Assembly (NCBI GenBank): GCA_023512835.1
Contig: CM042086.1
Coordinates: 2,025,799-2,089,798, forward strand
Length of the DNA stretch: 64,000 nucleotides
Reading direction: 5' to 3'
Source: Taxillus chinensis
Taxonomy: Eukaryota; Streptophyta; Magnoliopsida; Santalales; Loranthaceae
Under the pieces are notes generated by a model, which searched no databases, was not told the DNA's origin, and saw nothing but the letters and a program-made list of their open reading frames with translations. Both the position numbers and the translations under genes were made by a program. Shown piece by piece: positions 1-11,327 of this stretch (positions within the stretch are counted from its first letter, which is position 1; each line of letters opens with the position of its first letter).

Positions 1-804
1 CATTCATAAATATTTTAAATTTATCAAACTCATTATTTTTAAAAATAATTTCATTCTTAAAAATAATATCTTACCAATCACCATCATAATATCATTAATT
101 TATTTATTATTAGATTTGTTTTTTTGTTAACCTAAAACTACTTCAATTTCACGAACAAAATTGGAAATTGCCTCCAACTTTTGCAAAACAAAACAACACA
201 AAAAAATTGTATTCTTTGATTGAATAGGCTAGTCATCATCATGTGGCATATCAACCTGCCATTGTAGTTGAACTCGATGCACAGATGGTGTTCTAGACGT
301 TGGTGGGATCACTTAAAAACCAAAAACCACAAACTCATTTGGCTACTCCTACTCCAAACAATTCTCCTCCCAGTCCCAAACAATAGAAACACAACACGAA
401 CCTAACCCTAGCAATACCCGCCATTGTGAAGGAGGTTGAAGAAAAGAAAAGAAGGCATCTTTGAGGCCGGAGAAGCTAAAAGAAAATTGTTCCTTTCTAT
501 TTTTTATTAAAAGACACCCCTGGCTAAGTGTGTATTTATTCCACGCCAAGGTCATCTCCACTTATTCTGACCCAAACGCCCACCACAAGCACCTATCTTT
601 CCTTTACCCGTTAATTAATTACATTTTGATTACCCTACTTTCAATTGTATTTCTCTACCTGCCATGACTAGCCCAATAATACATACAACTCCACAAATGC
701 ATTTTATAGTAAATAAAAATGCTTATCACTTGCATTGCATGTAAAATTAAACATTGGTGATTTAGTCAATCCACCAAAACAAAAATCCTCTAAAATCACG
801 AGGC
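1..804. other. Intergenic, downstream of the FYVE-ankyrin gene
   Basis: No gene is supported here. The stretch directly left of 805 should hold the 3' untranslated region of the minus-strand FYVE-ankyrin gene. The short reading frames between 349 and 667 show no recognisable domain, lack plausible splice context and overlap on opposite strands, so they are not called. Base composition is AT-rich like the rest of the non-coding sequence. Confidence 0.6.
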
Positions 805-3800
805 TTACGTTTGGCCCGTGGACCCTTCCTCTTCAGCCTTCTTCCGCATCTTGTATTGCAGAGTAGCAGGAGCACAGTCCACGGGAGTTTCCCCTAAAAA
901 CAAAACAGCAGTAAATTAATTTTATTGATTGTCACCAAAATTAAATACCATGTTACTGGCTAATGCTACTGCTTCTGCCAGCGGCAGAGCCAACAAACAG
1001 TCAACCCTTGACCCAGATATAAGCATAATTACAGCTTGCTGCTTCTTCTTTTTGTGCATAAAATCCGAAAACACAACTGGTAACCAATGAGTTGATTACA
1101 GCTTGCTTTTTAATTTTAAGATGGAAACTTCAGTATGGCTGTGCGAATGACTAATTACCTTGCACATTCTTGCAGTCCAGACTAGCACCACTGTCCATGA
1201 GCACAAAAGCAATCTCAGTTTTATTGAACAGAGCGGCCTACAGAAATTGGACAGTCATTAGGATGGGACCTTTACTTGAAGCAAATAAGATGGAAATTGG
1301 ATGCGCCTGGCAGCAGTTCCCAAAAATTTTATTCAAAGGGGGAACTAGTATTATTATGATTGTAGATACCAAAACTTACTTTCCATAAAGTTAACTTTAT
1401 TATAAGTTGTTTGCTATATTGAAGAAGCCATAGCATGCGGCCCATAGACAATATCTTAGAGGGGACTACATAAGAACGCTGTATCGTGTGCGTGCGTGTG
1501 TGTATGAGAGAGAGGGAGAGTGTGTGCGTGTGTGTGTGTATGAGAGAGAGGGAGAGTGTGTAGGATAACCACACACAAACCCCGAGAGAGAGGGAGAGGG
1601 AGAGTGTGTGCGTGTGCGTGTGTGAGAGAGACAGAGAGTGTACCAGATGTAACAATGATAGTCCCTGTTTATCACAATAATTTGCATCCACACCCTAAAA
1701 AAGTGATAATTTCAATTTTTTATCAATAACAGTGAAGCATTTAAACGGCTAAAACAATGAATAAATACCTTCCTAAGAAGTTCCTTGACTGCAGCTGTAT
1801 CGCTGTTCTTTATAGCTTCTCTTAACCCCTATAGGGCAGGCCATACAGTCACCATCCAAACACAAGCACAGATAATTTTTTTCATAAATAAACATCTGAA
1901 AGATCATTTTGACTTTCTCTTTAACTTTTCATTAAAATGGGTTGTCTTTCGAACATAATACCTCCCCATTAACTTCATATTCCATCTGAGAACCATCTGA
2001 ATTATTATTTGTCACTCGACCAAGACTGAATAACGAACTGCATGATTTGCAGAAATCAGTAGGGTGGAAAATTTTAAACAAAGCTATCTTCCCAGAGTCC
2101 AAAAAATATTTTAATAATAATTAAAGGATACCAGTGAATGAAGCACTATAAATTTTACATGGGTGCACAGAACCTGAAACCTACAGCCTATTAAAAGATT
2201 GCTTCCAGGCTTAGAATATTTTGAAGCCTTATCGCACTTTGATTGAAGAAGCTGTAAGAATTGAGCCATCGTGGGAAGATGGACGTGCTCGTATATAAAG
2301 AAATGAACTTGAAAACCAAATTATTTATAAAAAAAAGAAAGTTATGTTTCACAACTAAGCTCATGATAAATAATATATGGATTGCAATGTTATAACTTAT
2401 AACCTAACTAATGCATACTAAATAGCATTATGATCATAGTACTTGTTCATATCACAGAAAGAAATTGTGTACATCCCAAATGTGAAGTAATCCATGTAAC
2501 ATTAGATGGACCAAATAAAAACCAAAAGACTTGACATACCTATTATGCTTGATGTTTGATGCGGATGCTCGATTTTTTGGACTTGTATCTTTCCTCTTTG
2601 GTTTTGTGCTCAAATTAGCAGTAGAGATAGGCCTACTAATCGTCTGATAAAATAATTAATTATGATCAAAAGCCAATGGAATAGGAGCATTATGAAGTGA
2701 AGCACTATAACTACCTGTGACGCTGCAACATCTTTGGATGGCTCTGGTGGTACACAAATGCATAAAGGCATCCCACACTTGCACTCTAACACAGGGTGGT
2801 GTTGCTCCACAGTTAAATCAGTTTTCATATCAGGATGTGCAGTAATGTCCAATCTCGAAACCTTATCAGTAGCCACATCAATTCTATCTTCAAAAGTTTG
2901 ACCATCACCATTCCCATTAGCTGCATCTATAGAAGCCTGTTGATCAACCTTTCGGCCACTTCACCAAAAACAATCATCACAGCAGATAATTACATAATTT
3001 TCACGCCACATAATGATATGTTTCTTCAAATAAAGAAAAGGAAACAGAGACAAAGACTCCTTCAAGTCTCAAAACAGACAAAAGTTCATGCCTCTGCAAC
3101 AAATGTAATTGAATGTAGCAACCCTATATCACATACCAGAAAAATAGAATGTAAGACTGCTCCAAATAAATAAAGGGAATGAAAACAATTTTCAAAATCT
3201 AGTCAATCCATTCAATATGCCATTCCATCTCTCTGCTCATAACTTTTGCCTCACTTCATCATCGTGGTTATTTTCATCAGATTTGAACAAAATAAACACA
3301 AAACTGCATGCACTATGGCTTCCTTATGTTTCCCACCCAAGTAAGGCATATGATACAGAAGGAAGGAGACCAAATGGTGAACCCTAACATCCCAAATTAT
3401 ACGAGCAAGTCATTTGGGCTTATTCAATCTGGTTGGGTTTGTCAGTTTACTAAATGGCCCTATGCAAGATAAAGCTTATCTCTCCCAAAAATAAACTAAA
3501 GGGTGAAGAAAACACTGCAAGCTGGCACATATCTTCTCACTTGAAATTTTGACAAGACTGAATGGCTTTAGATGGGTGGACCTTGACAGCTCATTTCCAG
3601 GTTTTCTAGAAGGACAAATGTAATCAATGGTCTTATATTACGGGATAAAAGAAACAAAAATGTAACGAGCAAACCGTAAGGGAGAGAGAGAGAGAAGAGA
3701 CAGTTGATCACATACAAAAAAAAAATCACAAGGGACGCATAATAAAAACAGTAAGAACCCCAATCATTTGCATTATCTTGCAGGCAAGTCAGAAATTTCC

Positions 3801-6800
3801 CATGTCAGTTGTTTTTATGTCCTCTATAATAATATTAATGATATACATCAACATCGATCGAAAACTAAAAAGTTAAATTAGAAAAATAACAACCATATGA
3901 AACATAATTTTTCCAATAGTAGAATATTAGAGGCTTTCCTAATCTATTACAATTTTGAAATAAATACTATCTTTAATTATTCATCTTCTTCATGAGCATA
4001 ATTTTTACCAACTTACCATCCTATAACAAGGCTGACAGATCTAAAATCAGTAAGACCAAATAAACCAGATTCAGTGATTTACCTAGAGGAGTTATTGAAA
4101 CAATCCAAGCACACCCTAACATATGAGTGGAGACCGAATTGTGGCAAGACCTGAAATTAACAAAGAAAAAAGAAAACAAGGGAGTTATGTTTACAGAACC
4201 AGTCAAAATGTACTTTATTTGACATACAGTTTTGATGCATGAGCAAAGTATATTATAAATAGGGAGATTTGAATTGAAATAAAGAACATCCATCAAGTCC
4301 AATACCAAAAATTCAAAAAATTAAGGGCATAAGTATACAAAACCCCCCTTGAACACAGATAATTAGATTAGATAAGGTGGGTGATTAATTGTCAGATTGA
4401 ATATAAATGTAAATAATTTATACACAAAACAATATATATTTATCGTACACAAACTATTGCTACTGATGCACCTACATGATATAAAGTATTTAAAGAAGAA
4501 TTTAATCTATTGTCCCATAATTCAGAAAACGTTTTTTTCTTCTACTATGATGAAATACTTAATGTATTTTTACTACTATAGACATAGATTTACAGGTAGA
4601 ATTCAAAATTTGAGACAAACTACGGAATTTAATAAACAGAGAAGTGAATACACAGCATCAGGTATTTATTTTTAAATATAGATTTAGGTACACTTGACAA
4701 AACAAACAATATCAAACAAAAAAAGCTGCATTCCATACCATTTGATTTGAAGAATGCTCACTGCACAATGTCCTTCCACAGCATCGACAGTGATGCTAAA
4801 AATAAAACAAGGAACAGCGAGCAAGGTAAATTCAAATACCATAGAGGAGCAGATGTGCATAACAAATAACAGAATCTGCAACAGTGAAGATGACCTAATA
4901 TATTCACTTCTTTCATATTACATGTTTTACAATCATTGAAGTTAATAAATTCTAGCAATATCTGAAAGGAAAGTGCCAACATAATGTAACAAATACATTT
5001 ATAGGTGATTGCAAACCATTGGACAAACAATAGTTTTTCTGGTCAATATATTTTTATCATTAAAATGAATTTTGAGGCAAGTCAAAAGCTTAATCATAAG
5101 TCAATAAGGTTTTAAAAGGAAAGGAAAGGATGATTTTGTCTAAATGAATATTGTATGCTATCCATATGATTGATTACATGCAAAATAAATAAATTATACA
5201 CTCACAACCTTCAATTCTTAGTTTATGCCAATTCAATTCCCAAAACACAAAAATACTTATCTTTGTATTTTTCAGTTTATACAAAAAATTTATCTTTGTA
5301 AAAAATACATCTTCAATTCTCAGTTTATGCCAATTCGATAGGGAGCGGTCTTCTTAAGAGATCTCACTTATCTTTTTTTAGGATTTGAAAGAATGATTAT
5401 TTGCTTCAGGCCGGTTAACCTTTTCTTTCATTTCTGATGTTGTTTATGACTGCTCATTTTGAGTTTTTATTTTTCGAGCATACATTGTGTGCGATCTTAC
5501 TATTTTATAAAAAAAAAAAATTACTTATAAAAAAGCCCAAAACATAAAAATACTGAATTTGAAAAAATTAACTTCAGAGGAAGATGGAAAATAAACTTCA
5601 AAATATGAGATGAAAGAGAAGAGGAGGGGTGATAATAGTCTTAAAAATCTATTTTAAAAATCATGACAAACCCTCCCTCCAAATTCATGTAATCTGAATC
5701 TAGCCACAATGTAAAAAACCAAAAATAACCACCCACTTTGTTTATGTGGTGTAGATTGCTATCCAGGACCTTCTTTGTTCCCTTCATGTCACTGCCACCA
5801 AGGCACTAGTCCTCCTGTTGACTAACCACTTGAAGCTCTTCCTCAGCAAATCTGAACTCTCAGAACCACAATCATCCCACCCCATGTATAGGAATTAGGA
5901 GTGGCAATTTTGCCTTGCTCCATCCCGACCCAATTTTTCCTGCCCCGACATGCCATCGAGTCTTGCCCGACCCATTCCGACCTAGTATTTTTAAACAAAA
6001 TTAAACTAAACAACCTTGTCCCGACCCGACCAAAGTGCTCGGAGGGTTTAGAATGGCCTATAAAATTTCGGGTCGGATTCAGGTCGGGCAATACCCGGAT
6101 CCGACATGACCCGTTGCCATGCCTAATAAGAATTCCTCTTAGTTTCTAAAGTTCAGATATCACATATTATCTAAGCCTTTGTGCCATCAATAGTAAAGAC
6201 ATTTTCCAATCTTCAAAAATGTCAGTGCTTCCATTGCCTTCAAAATTTCATGAGAATCAGGGCCTTCATAGTTCTTTGGTTCATAGGACCTATTAGTTCT
6301 TCTTTTCTTTGAGCTCTATGAAAGCTCATCTTATACACCCTCATCTAAAAGAAAAGCTTTTCACATTGTTTTAAGCATCAGAGATTATTGTTGAATCCTG
6401 GAAAAACACAGTTGGCTATTTATTGGAAAAAATCGCCTGCCAATCATGGAATTATCCGTGCGCTGCTCTTCTTTTTCTTCTTTTATCTTTTTCTACAGAT
6501 TTATCTTAAATTGAAAAAAATAACTACCTCACAGCCTCAACACATACATTATAGACCATGTGCAACATACCACCAGATGACAACAACAGCAACAAATTTC
6601 ATCTCCTGTGATTTGCAAAGCAATAATGGCAATGACGACCTTCACTGAGAGCGTGGAAGTTGGATCTTTTCCTGCCTTGATTTGTATTCATTTTGTTCAA
6701 TCTCCCCTTTCTCACAAACTTCAACACCATGTTAAAGTGTAAACTTACAAATTAGCTAAGATAGTAAGATGAAATGTATGACTCATGTTTCTTTTTGTTC

Positions 6801-7759
6801 TTTGATTTGAAACCTATGCTCTAAGCATATGTATTGTATTCACTTTCCTGAAGTAAATGTTTTTGAATTGATAATTGTTTATGCATGATTTGATTTTATG
6901 AATATGAATATGTTGCGATTAGAATTGAATTATGATTTATGTTTTATTTCAAAAAAATCTATTCAATTCGAGATGTTTATAATGTTTTAGTGTATTTATT
7001 TAAAAAACTAAACTAAACTAAACTCGTATTGATTAATCTAACTAGTCTCTAATCACCCATGCCTTTACGACTTTTAGAACCTTTGTTTTTCATCAGTAAC
7101 CCTACCGACCAAACATTCTCTAAAAATTCAAATAATTGAATTTTCATTCAAGACCCTATTAATCATTGAAAACCCAATATCCAAAACCCCCAAATCAACA
7201 TCCTTGTCATAAAAACAAATTGACTGCACAAAACTTGAAGAGCATAACATGAAAATAAAGGTCATTACTAATTGAAGACAATTGGTAAAGGGCACGCCCA
7301 ACAGTAGGAGGCTTACTGAATTTAAAATGAATGACTACTCAGGGCAAATTTGGGACAGCCCTATCCTCGAGATATCCAAAGCTGTCACCTTCACTGAATC
7401 ACTAGTCAGTCGCGGCCTAGGTATGTAGAGTTAGCGATTCCCATGTTGATTGGTGAAACAAAATTTAAGCCATTTGGAACAAATAAATAACTAATTAAAA
7501 AGGATTAGCGATGTTTTAACATATGCGGACGAAGAATTTTATCCCTCTCTCGTAAAAACTGAAGCTAAGAAGATGGAATAACAGATGGAAGGCGTGATCC
7601 GAGTACGATAGATGAAACACAGATATTAATGTTCTCGAGAAGCGCGCATGGATTAAAAGGGAGACAATGGATTACCCGTCGGCGGAAGGTATTGAAGCTA
7701 CATTTGCAGACATCGCATCGCGCAGCTTCCTGGAAAGGCGGAGGCTCCTGCGACGACAT
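805..7759 (-). CDS. FYVE zinc finger and ankyrin repeat protein
   Basis: Ten exons, minus strand: 7759-7676, 4795-4739, 4150-4083, 2958-2715, 2643-2540, 2037-1962, 1828-1769, 1694-1644, 1237-1159, 893-805. All junctions are GT-AG and phases close to 303 aa plus TAA. Residues about 10-68 form a FYVE finger: paired CxxC motifs, the basic signature RRRHHCRCCGR and the RVC motif (VRVCLDCF), the usual set for binding phosphatidylinositol 3-phosphate on endosomes. The N-terminal WxxD motif is absent. A cysteine cluster (ECKCGMPLCIC) lies near the end of exon 4, a basic Ser/Thr linker follows, and exons 7-10 encode ankyrin-like repeats ending in a Lys/Glu tail. Intron 1 (2.9 kb) cuts the FYVE signature between RRR and HHCR. 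I infer an endosomal adaptor. The domain pairing is known in plants, but I cannot give a named orthologue. The start is the first ATG in frame before the finger. Confidence 0.87.
1484..1643. repeat. Compound GT/GA microsatellite
   Basis: About 160 bp of alternating GT-rich and GA-rich runs lies in intron 8 of the FYVE-ankyrin gene. A unit of roughly 32 bp (GTGTGTATGAGAGAGAGGGA core) is repeated at about 1493 and 1527, with a diverged form near 1584. On the transcribed strand it reads as CU- and CA-rich and begins at the donor site of exon 8 (exon end 1644). Confidence 0.9.
5896..6125. mobile_element. hAT-like MITE in FYVE-ankyrin intron 1
   Basis: A 230 bp element with imperfect terminal inverted repeats: TAGGAGTGGCAA on the left, and TAGGCATGGCAA when the right end is read in reverse. 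It is flanked by an 8 bp target duplication with one mismatch, ATAGGAAT at 5888-5895 and ATAAGAAT at 6126-6133. The interior is rich in CCCGACC motifs and has no coding capacity. An 8 bp duplication with TAGG ends points to the hAT superfamily. A MITE moved by an unlinked transposase is the likely explanation. Confidence 0.7.
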
Positions 7760-9039
7760 CCTCGTCTCTGTCTCTGTCTCTCCCTAGATCTGAGTTCACC
7801 TGGACCGCCGACAAGTTATCGAACTTTTGACCCTGCACCAGCAGGTCCAGCGCTAGAACCAGATAGCGAGCCTAGATGTCACGCCCCAACGGGACGTCTC
7901 ATGCTGGCACGACCTGGAAAGGCTGAATTGGCAGTAATGCTTATCGTACATGTGGCAGTGTGAATGCGTAACCAGTGCGTAATGCTCCAAAATAACCGGT
8001 GCTTATCGTACACGTGTTAACCCGGTCACCTTGACATTTGTCGAAAATTTGGCAATGAAGAAAGTATTCAGCTATTCTTATCCAAACTAATGGAAAACTA
8101 AATTCGTGAAAAAATTAGATAGACTTTGTACATGCGATGATTGTTGTTGTGATGTTTTATTTTATTATGTTGTTACAGAAGAGTATGTGATTATCCTAAC
8201 ACTCATGGTATAATTTTTTTGATATTTGTTACAAATTCTTTGATCTTACATGTACAAACATAAGAAATTTACATTTTTGATTTTGAGTTCCTCAAACTAT
8301 AAGGACATATCACAAACAAAAAGAGTGAGCTTGGCATGTGTGGATTACTTGTGCAACCTTATATAGTATTGTCCTAATACAAAAAGAAAAAGTCTATATG
8401 CAAACTCTCTGGGCAAGCCTCCTCACGTAGACCTACCTTTCCAAATTCCATTAGCCTAGTAATTTGGTTAGGCCCCACCTATAATTTGATCAAAGTCATC
8501 AAGATACTGCCACGTCAAGTGTTTATGGAAAGGATGACGCAAACACAAGCCTATTACAAATAAAATATTCATATTATATATGCAGTAATAATTTTTTATA
8601 TATGCACTATTCGCTATCCCCTCTGGATAACCTTGGAACCTAACAATGTTTTATAGAGCCTTATCATTTCACATGCATATCATTAACTAAAAGGTAGTAA
8701 AACTCACTCTTTTGCACCTTCAACCTCTAATCACTATAATCAAATAGTAAGCTCATTGTTTATCTCCCCCAAACCATGATTATTGCTATTAGAACCTTTG
8801 TGTAATGTTGTTTCACTCTATTGATTGCTATTTACTGTTATTTATAGTTTGTTATCGCTAACAAGAATCATAACTCTAAAATTCTAACTCTATATAATAT
8901 TACGGGAATATGAGATTGACTTATGAAATAATAACCAATAAGGGTAACGATTTTAAGTTTTATAGTAGCTTTATGAGTACAACATACTTTTACTAAATTA
9001 AAATTTAACTTATTAGCCATAAACACTATCTCTTGTGCT

Positions 9040-9432
9040 TAGGGATGTAAATAAATAAAATATTTATGAATAAGCTCGCATTCAGCTCGATAAAAGATTA
9101 TTTATATTTATTCATTAAGAAATAGAATCGTTCACGAACCGCTCGCGAATACTATTGTTATATTCGTGAACATATTCGCAAACAAGCGTTCACGAACAGT
9201 TCGTAAAATATCATTTGTGTTCATGAAAAATAATTGTAAATAAAAAATTAACAGTTAATTAATTATATTTTTTTTTTGGATAAGTTTACAGTATGAATTC
9301 TTTTTACAGATTTTTACAATTTTGTAATCGTGTTTGTAAACGTTTGTGGATAAGTTTGTACACATATGTTCGTGAGCGTTCATGAATAATATAGTAACAT
9401 TCGTGGATATCATTAGTTTGTTTGCAGCCCTA
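9040..9432. mobile_element. hAT-like MITE with internal palindromes
   Basis: A 393 bp non-coding element with ends TAGGGATGTAAA and TTTGCAGCCCTA (10 of 12 bases inverted-complementary). It is flanked by near-identical 8 bp sequences, CTTGTGCT at 9032-9039 and CTCGTGCT at 9433-9440. The inside carries many copies of a GTTCGTGAAC-type palindrome and a conserved block (GGATAAGTTTACAGTATGAA) that recurs in diverged form near 63970. Assignment to hAT rests on the 8 bp duplication and terminal sequence. Confidence 0.72.
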
Positions 9433-9920
9433 CTCGTGCTTATACCTTATAAATAATTTGTAACTTATAAAAATAAGTAAAAACTATAAAAAATTATCAA
9501 ACTCTATAAAGAACAATTTGATTTATGAGCACTTTTGAGTGATTATGCGAATCTAATAAACTTAGCCAAACATATAAAATATTTGAATGCTATATTGAAA
9601 CCTTGACTAGAGTTCTTTAATTTCATCCATATTTGTGAAATCAATGTTGTTCATCATCAATGTTAGTTGTTGTAAGTTGAGAATTGTTCTAGCAATACTT
9701 CAAGGATTGGGATAAATAATAAAAATGTGTAAAAGGTTCGAGTGAACACATGAAATAAATTGGATGATTATGGTACTTGACTCATTTTACTCTTTTCATA
9801 GCTAAATTAATGGAATTAAAATAATTTTAATGATTATGTTTACCTTGGTCATTTTATTCATTTTAAATTAATTGAATGTAAAGTTTAGTGGTGCAAATAC
9901 TCCACAATAGGTATATTTGA

Positions 9921-10307
9921 TTAAGGGTGTAAAATAGACCGATCCATCGCAGAACAAGCCTAAACGGATTTGCTCATTTAAGCCCACACTTTTAACGGAT
10001 CAGAAATTATCTAAATATAATAAATTATTTTTTTTATTAAATATCTTTAAAACTTATACTTTTAAATCATATTTAAAAAAAATAAAATTTAATTTTAAAA
10101 TTAATATATGTACACAAAACGTATGAAATAAAATAAATAATAATTTATTTTTTTAAAATAAAAATCAATCCATTGACCAGTTCATGTCCACACAAATTTG
10201 ATCTGCACGAATCAAACCTAATCAAACTGATCCATTTAAGCTCCCAATTAAAATAAGTCAAAAATTTTCTAATCCAATCTACCTGATAGTCCATTTCACA
10301 CCCCTAT
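9921..10307. mobile_element. hAT-like MITE
   Basis: A 387 bp element with a perfect 8 bp target duplication, ATATTTGA at 9913-9920 and 10308-10315. Terminal inverted repeats are about 19 bp with several mismatches (left TTAAGGGTGTAAAATAGAC; right end reversed ATAGGGGTGTGAAATGGAC). It is AT-rich and non-coding. It lies about 490 bp from the neighbouring hAT-like element. Confidence 0.75.
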
Positions 10308-11327
10308 ATATTTGAAGAGAATGTTTTCTATTTTTTTTAAAATATAATAACTATTTTTAATAAAAAATAAAACTAAAAATAATCAAATAATATGTTTATT
10401 TTAAAATTTCTCTAAGTTTTAAAAAAATTATATTATTCTCGAAAATAACTCAAAACATACTCTAAAATTTGATAGTCATAACATAATCCTATTCATTATA
10501 CCACAAAGAGGTTCACTTTTAGGTGCGAATACTAGTTTTCTTCTGATTTCTATCTCGATTTAAACTCTCACTATCCAAACGCAGCACAATCATTCATTCT
10601 TTTCGTTGGCTAATCCACTATTAATCGGTTCGTATTAATATTTTCCTATTTGTAAGCAAACCCCATTATTTCTTTCCCCTTCTTGTGTATCCCATTTTGG
10701 GGCTTAAGCCGTGCGATTGGCCTATTCAATTTAAGGTACAGAATGGAACAAGAAAACGTCACCGAGCATCATTTTACAATCCAAACAATGCATAATTTTT
10801 GTAGTCCCACGCCGTAGAGAGGATGCCAGACCCATTAAATTTTTTTCCCCAGTTTTGGATGATTTGTTTATATGATCCTCTTGACTCAATCCCAAATGAT
10901 GTACGATTACCCGCACAGCCGACCTACGTCCGTAAGGTCGCATGTGCGTTCGACTCTCCTCTCGTCATTTCATGCACTAGCGGAGATTTCTCGTGCACGA
11001 AGACCCTCATAAAACAATGGGCTCAAAAAACAACAGTTAAGTCCATGGAATATGGTCCAAACTGGATCATAATATGCCTTGTCTGCCGTTTTTATAATGC
11101 CCCCTGCGAGTGGTTCTGAGCTTTTAATACATGCTCGCTGCTGAACGAGGAAACTGCCACTAGGCACTTTGTTGCCTGCCCAAAACAGCAAACCTGTCAG
11201 TCCACAACACTATTGAAATGGAATTTTGAATATCTCAATACCAATTTTCCGTTTTTACCTATTAACCTTGATGAGTGCACATTGGTTACAAGATGCACAT
11301 TCATTTGAAAATAAAATGGTGTACTGT

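Larger units (their letters stand above)
7760..11327. other. Intergenic between FYVE-ankyrin promoter and RUG3 3' end
   Basis: Both neighbours are on the minus strand, so the part next to 7760 should hold the promoter and 5' leader of the FYVE-ankyrin gene, and the part next to 11327 the RUG3 3' untranslated region. The middle is very AT-rich and contains two delimited hAT-like elements (9040-9432 and 9921-10307). No further gene is supported; frames at 10731-11191 lack recognisable domains. Confidence 0.6.

Noticed and set aside
1329..1693. Minus-strand frames of 75-120 codons with long Ser/Leu and Thr/His repeats
   Set aside because: They are translations of the compound microsatellite. 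Only the first 17 codons before the donor at 1643 are a real exon.
4397..4675. Open frame of 92 codons on the plus strand
   Set aside because: It lies in FYVE-ankyrin intron 2, is AT-driven and has no recognisable domain.
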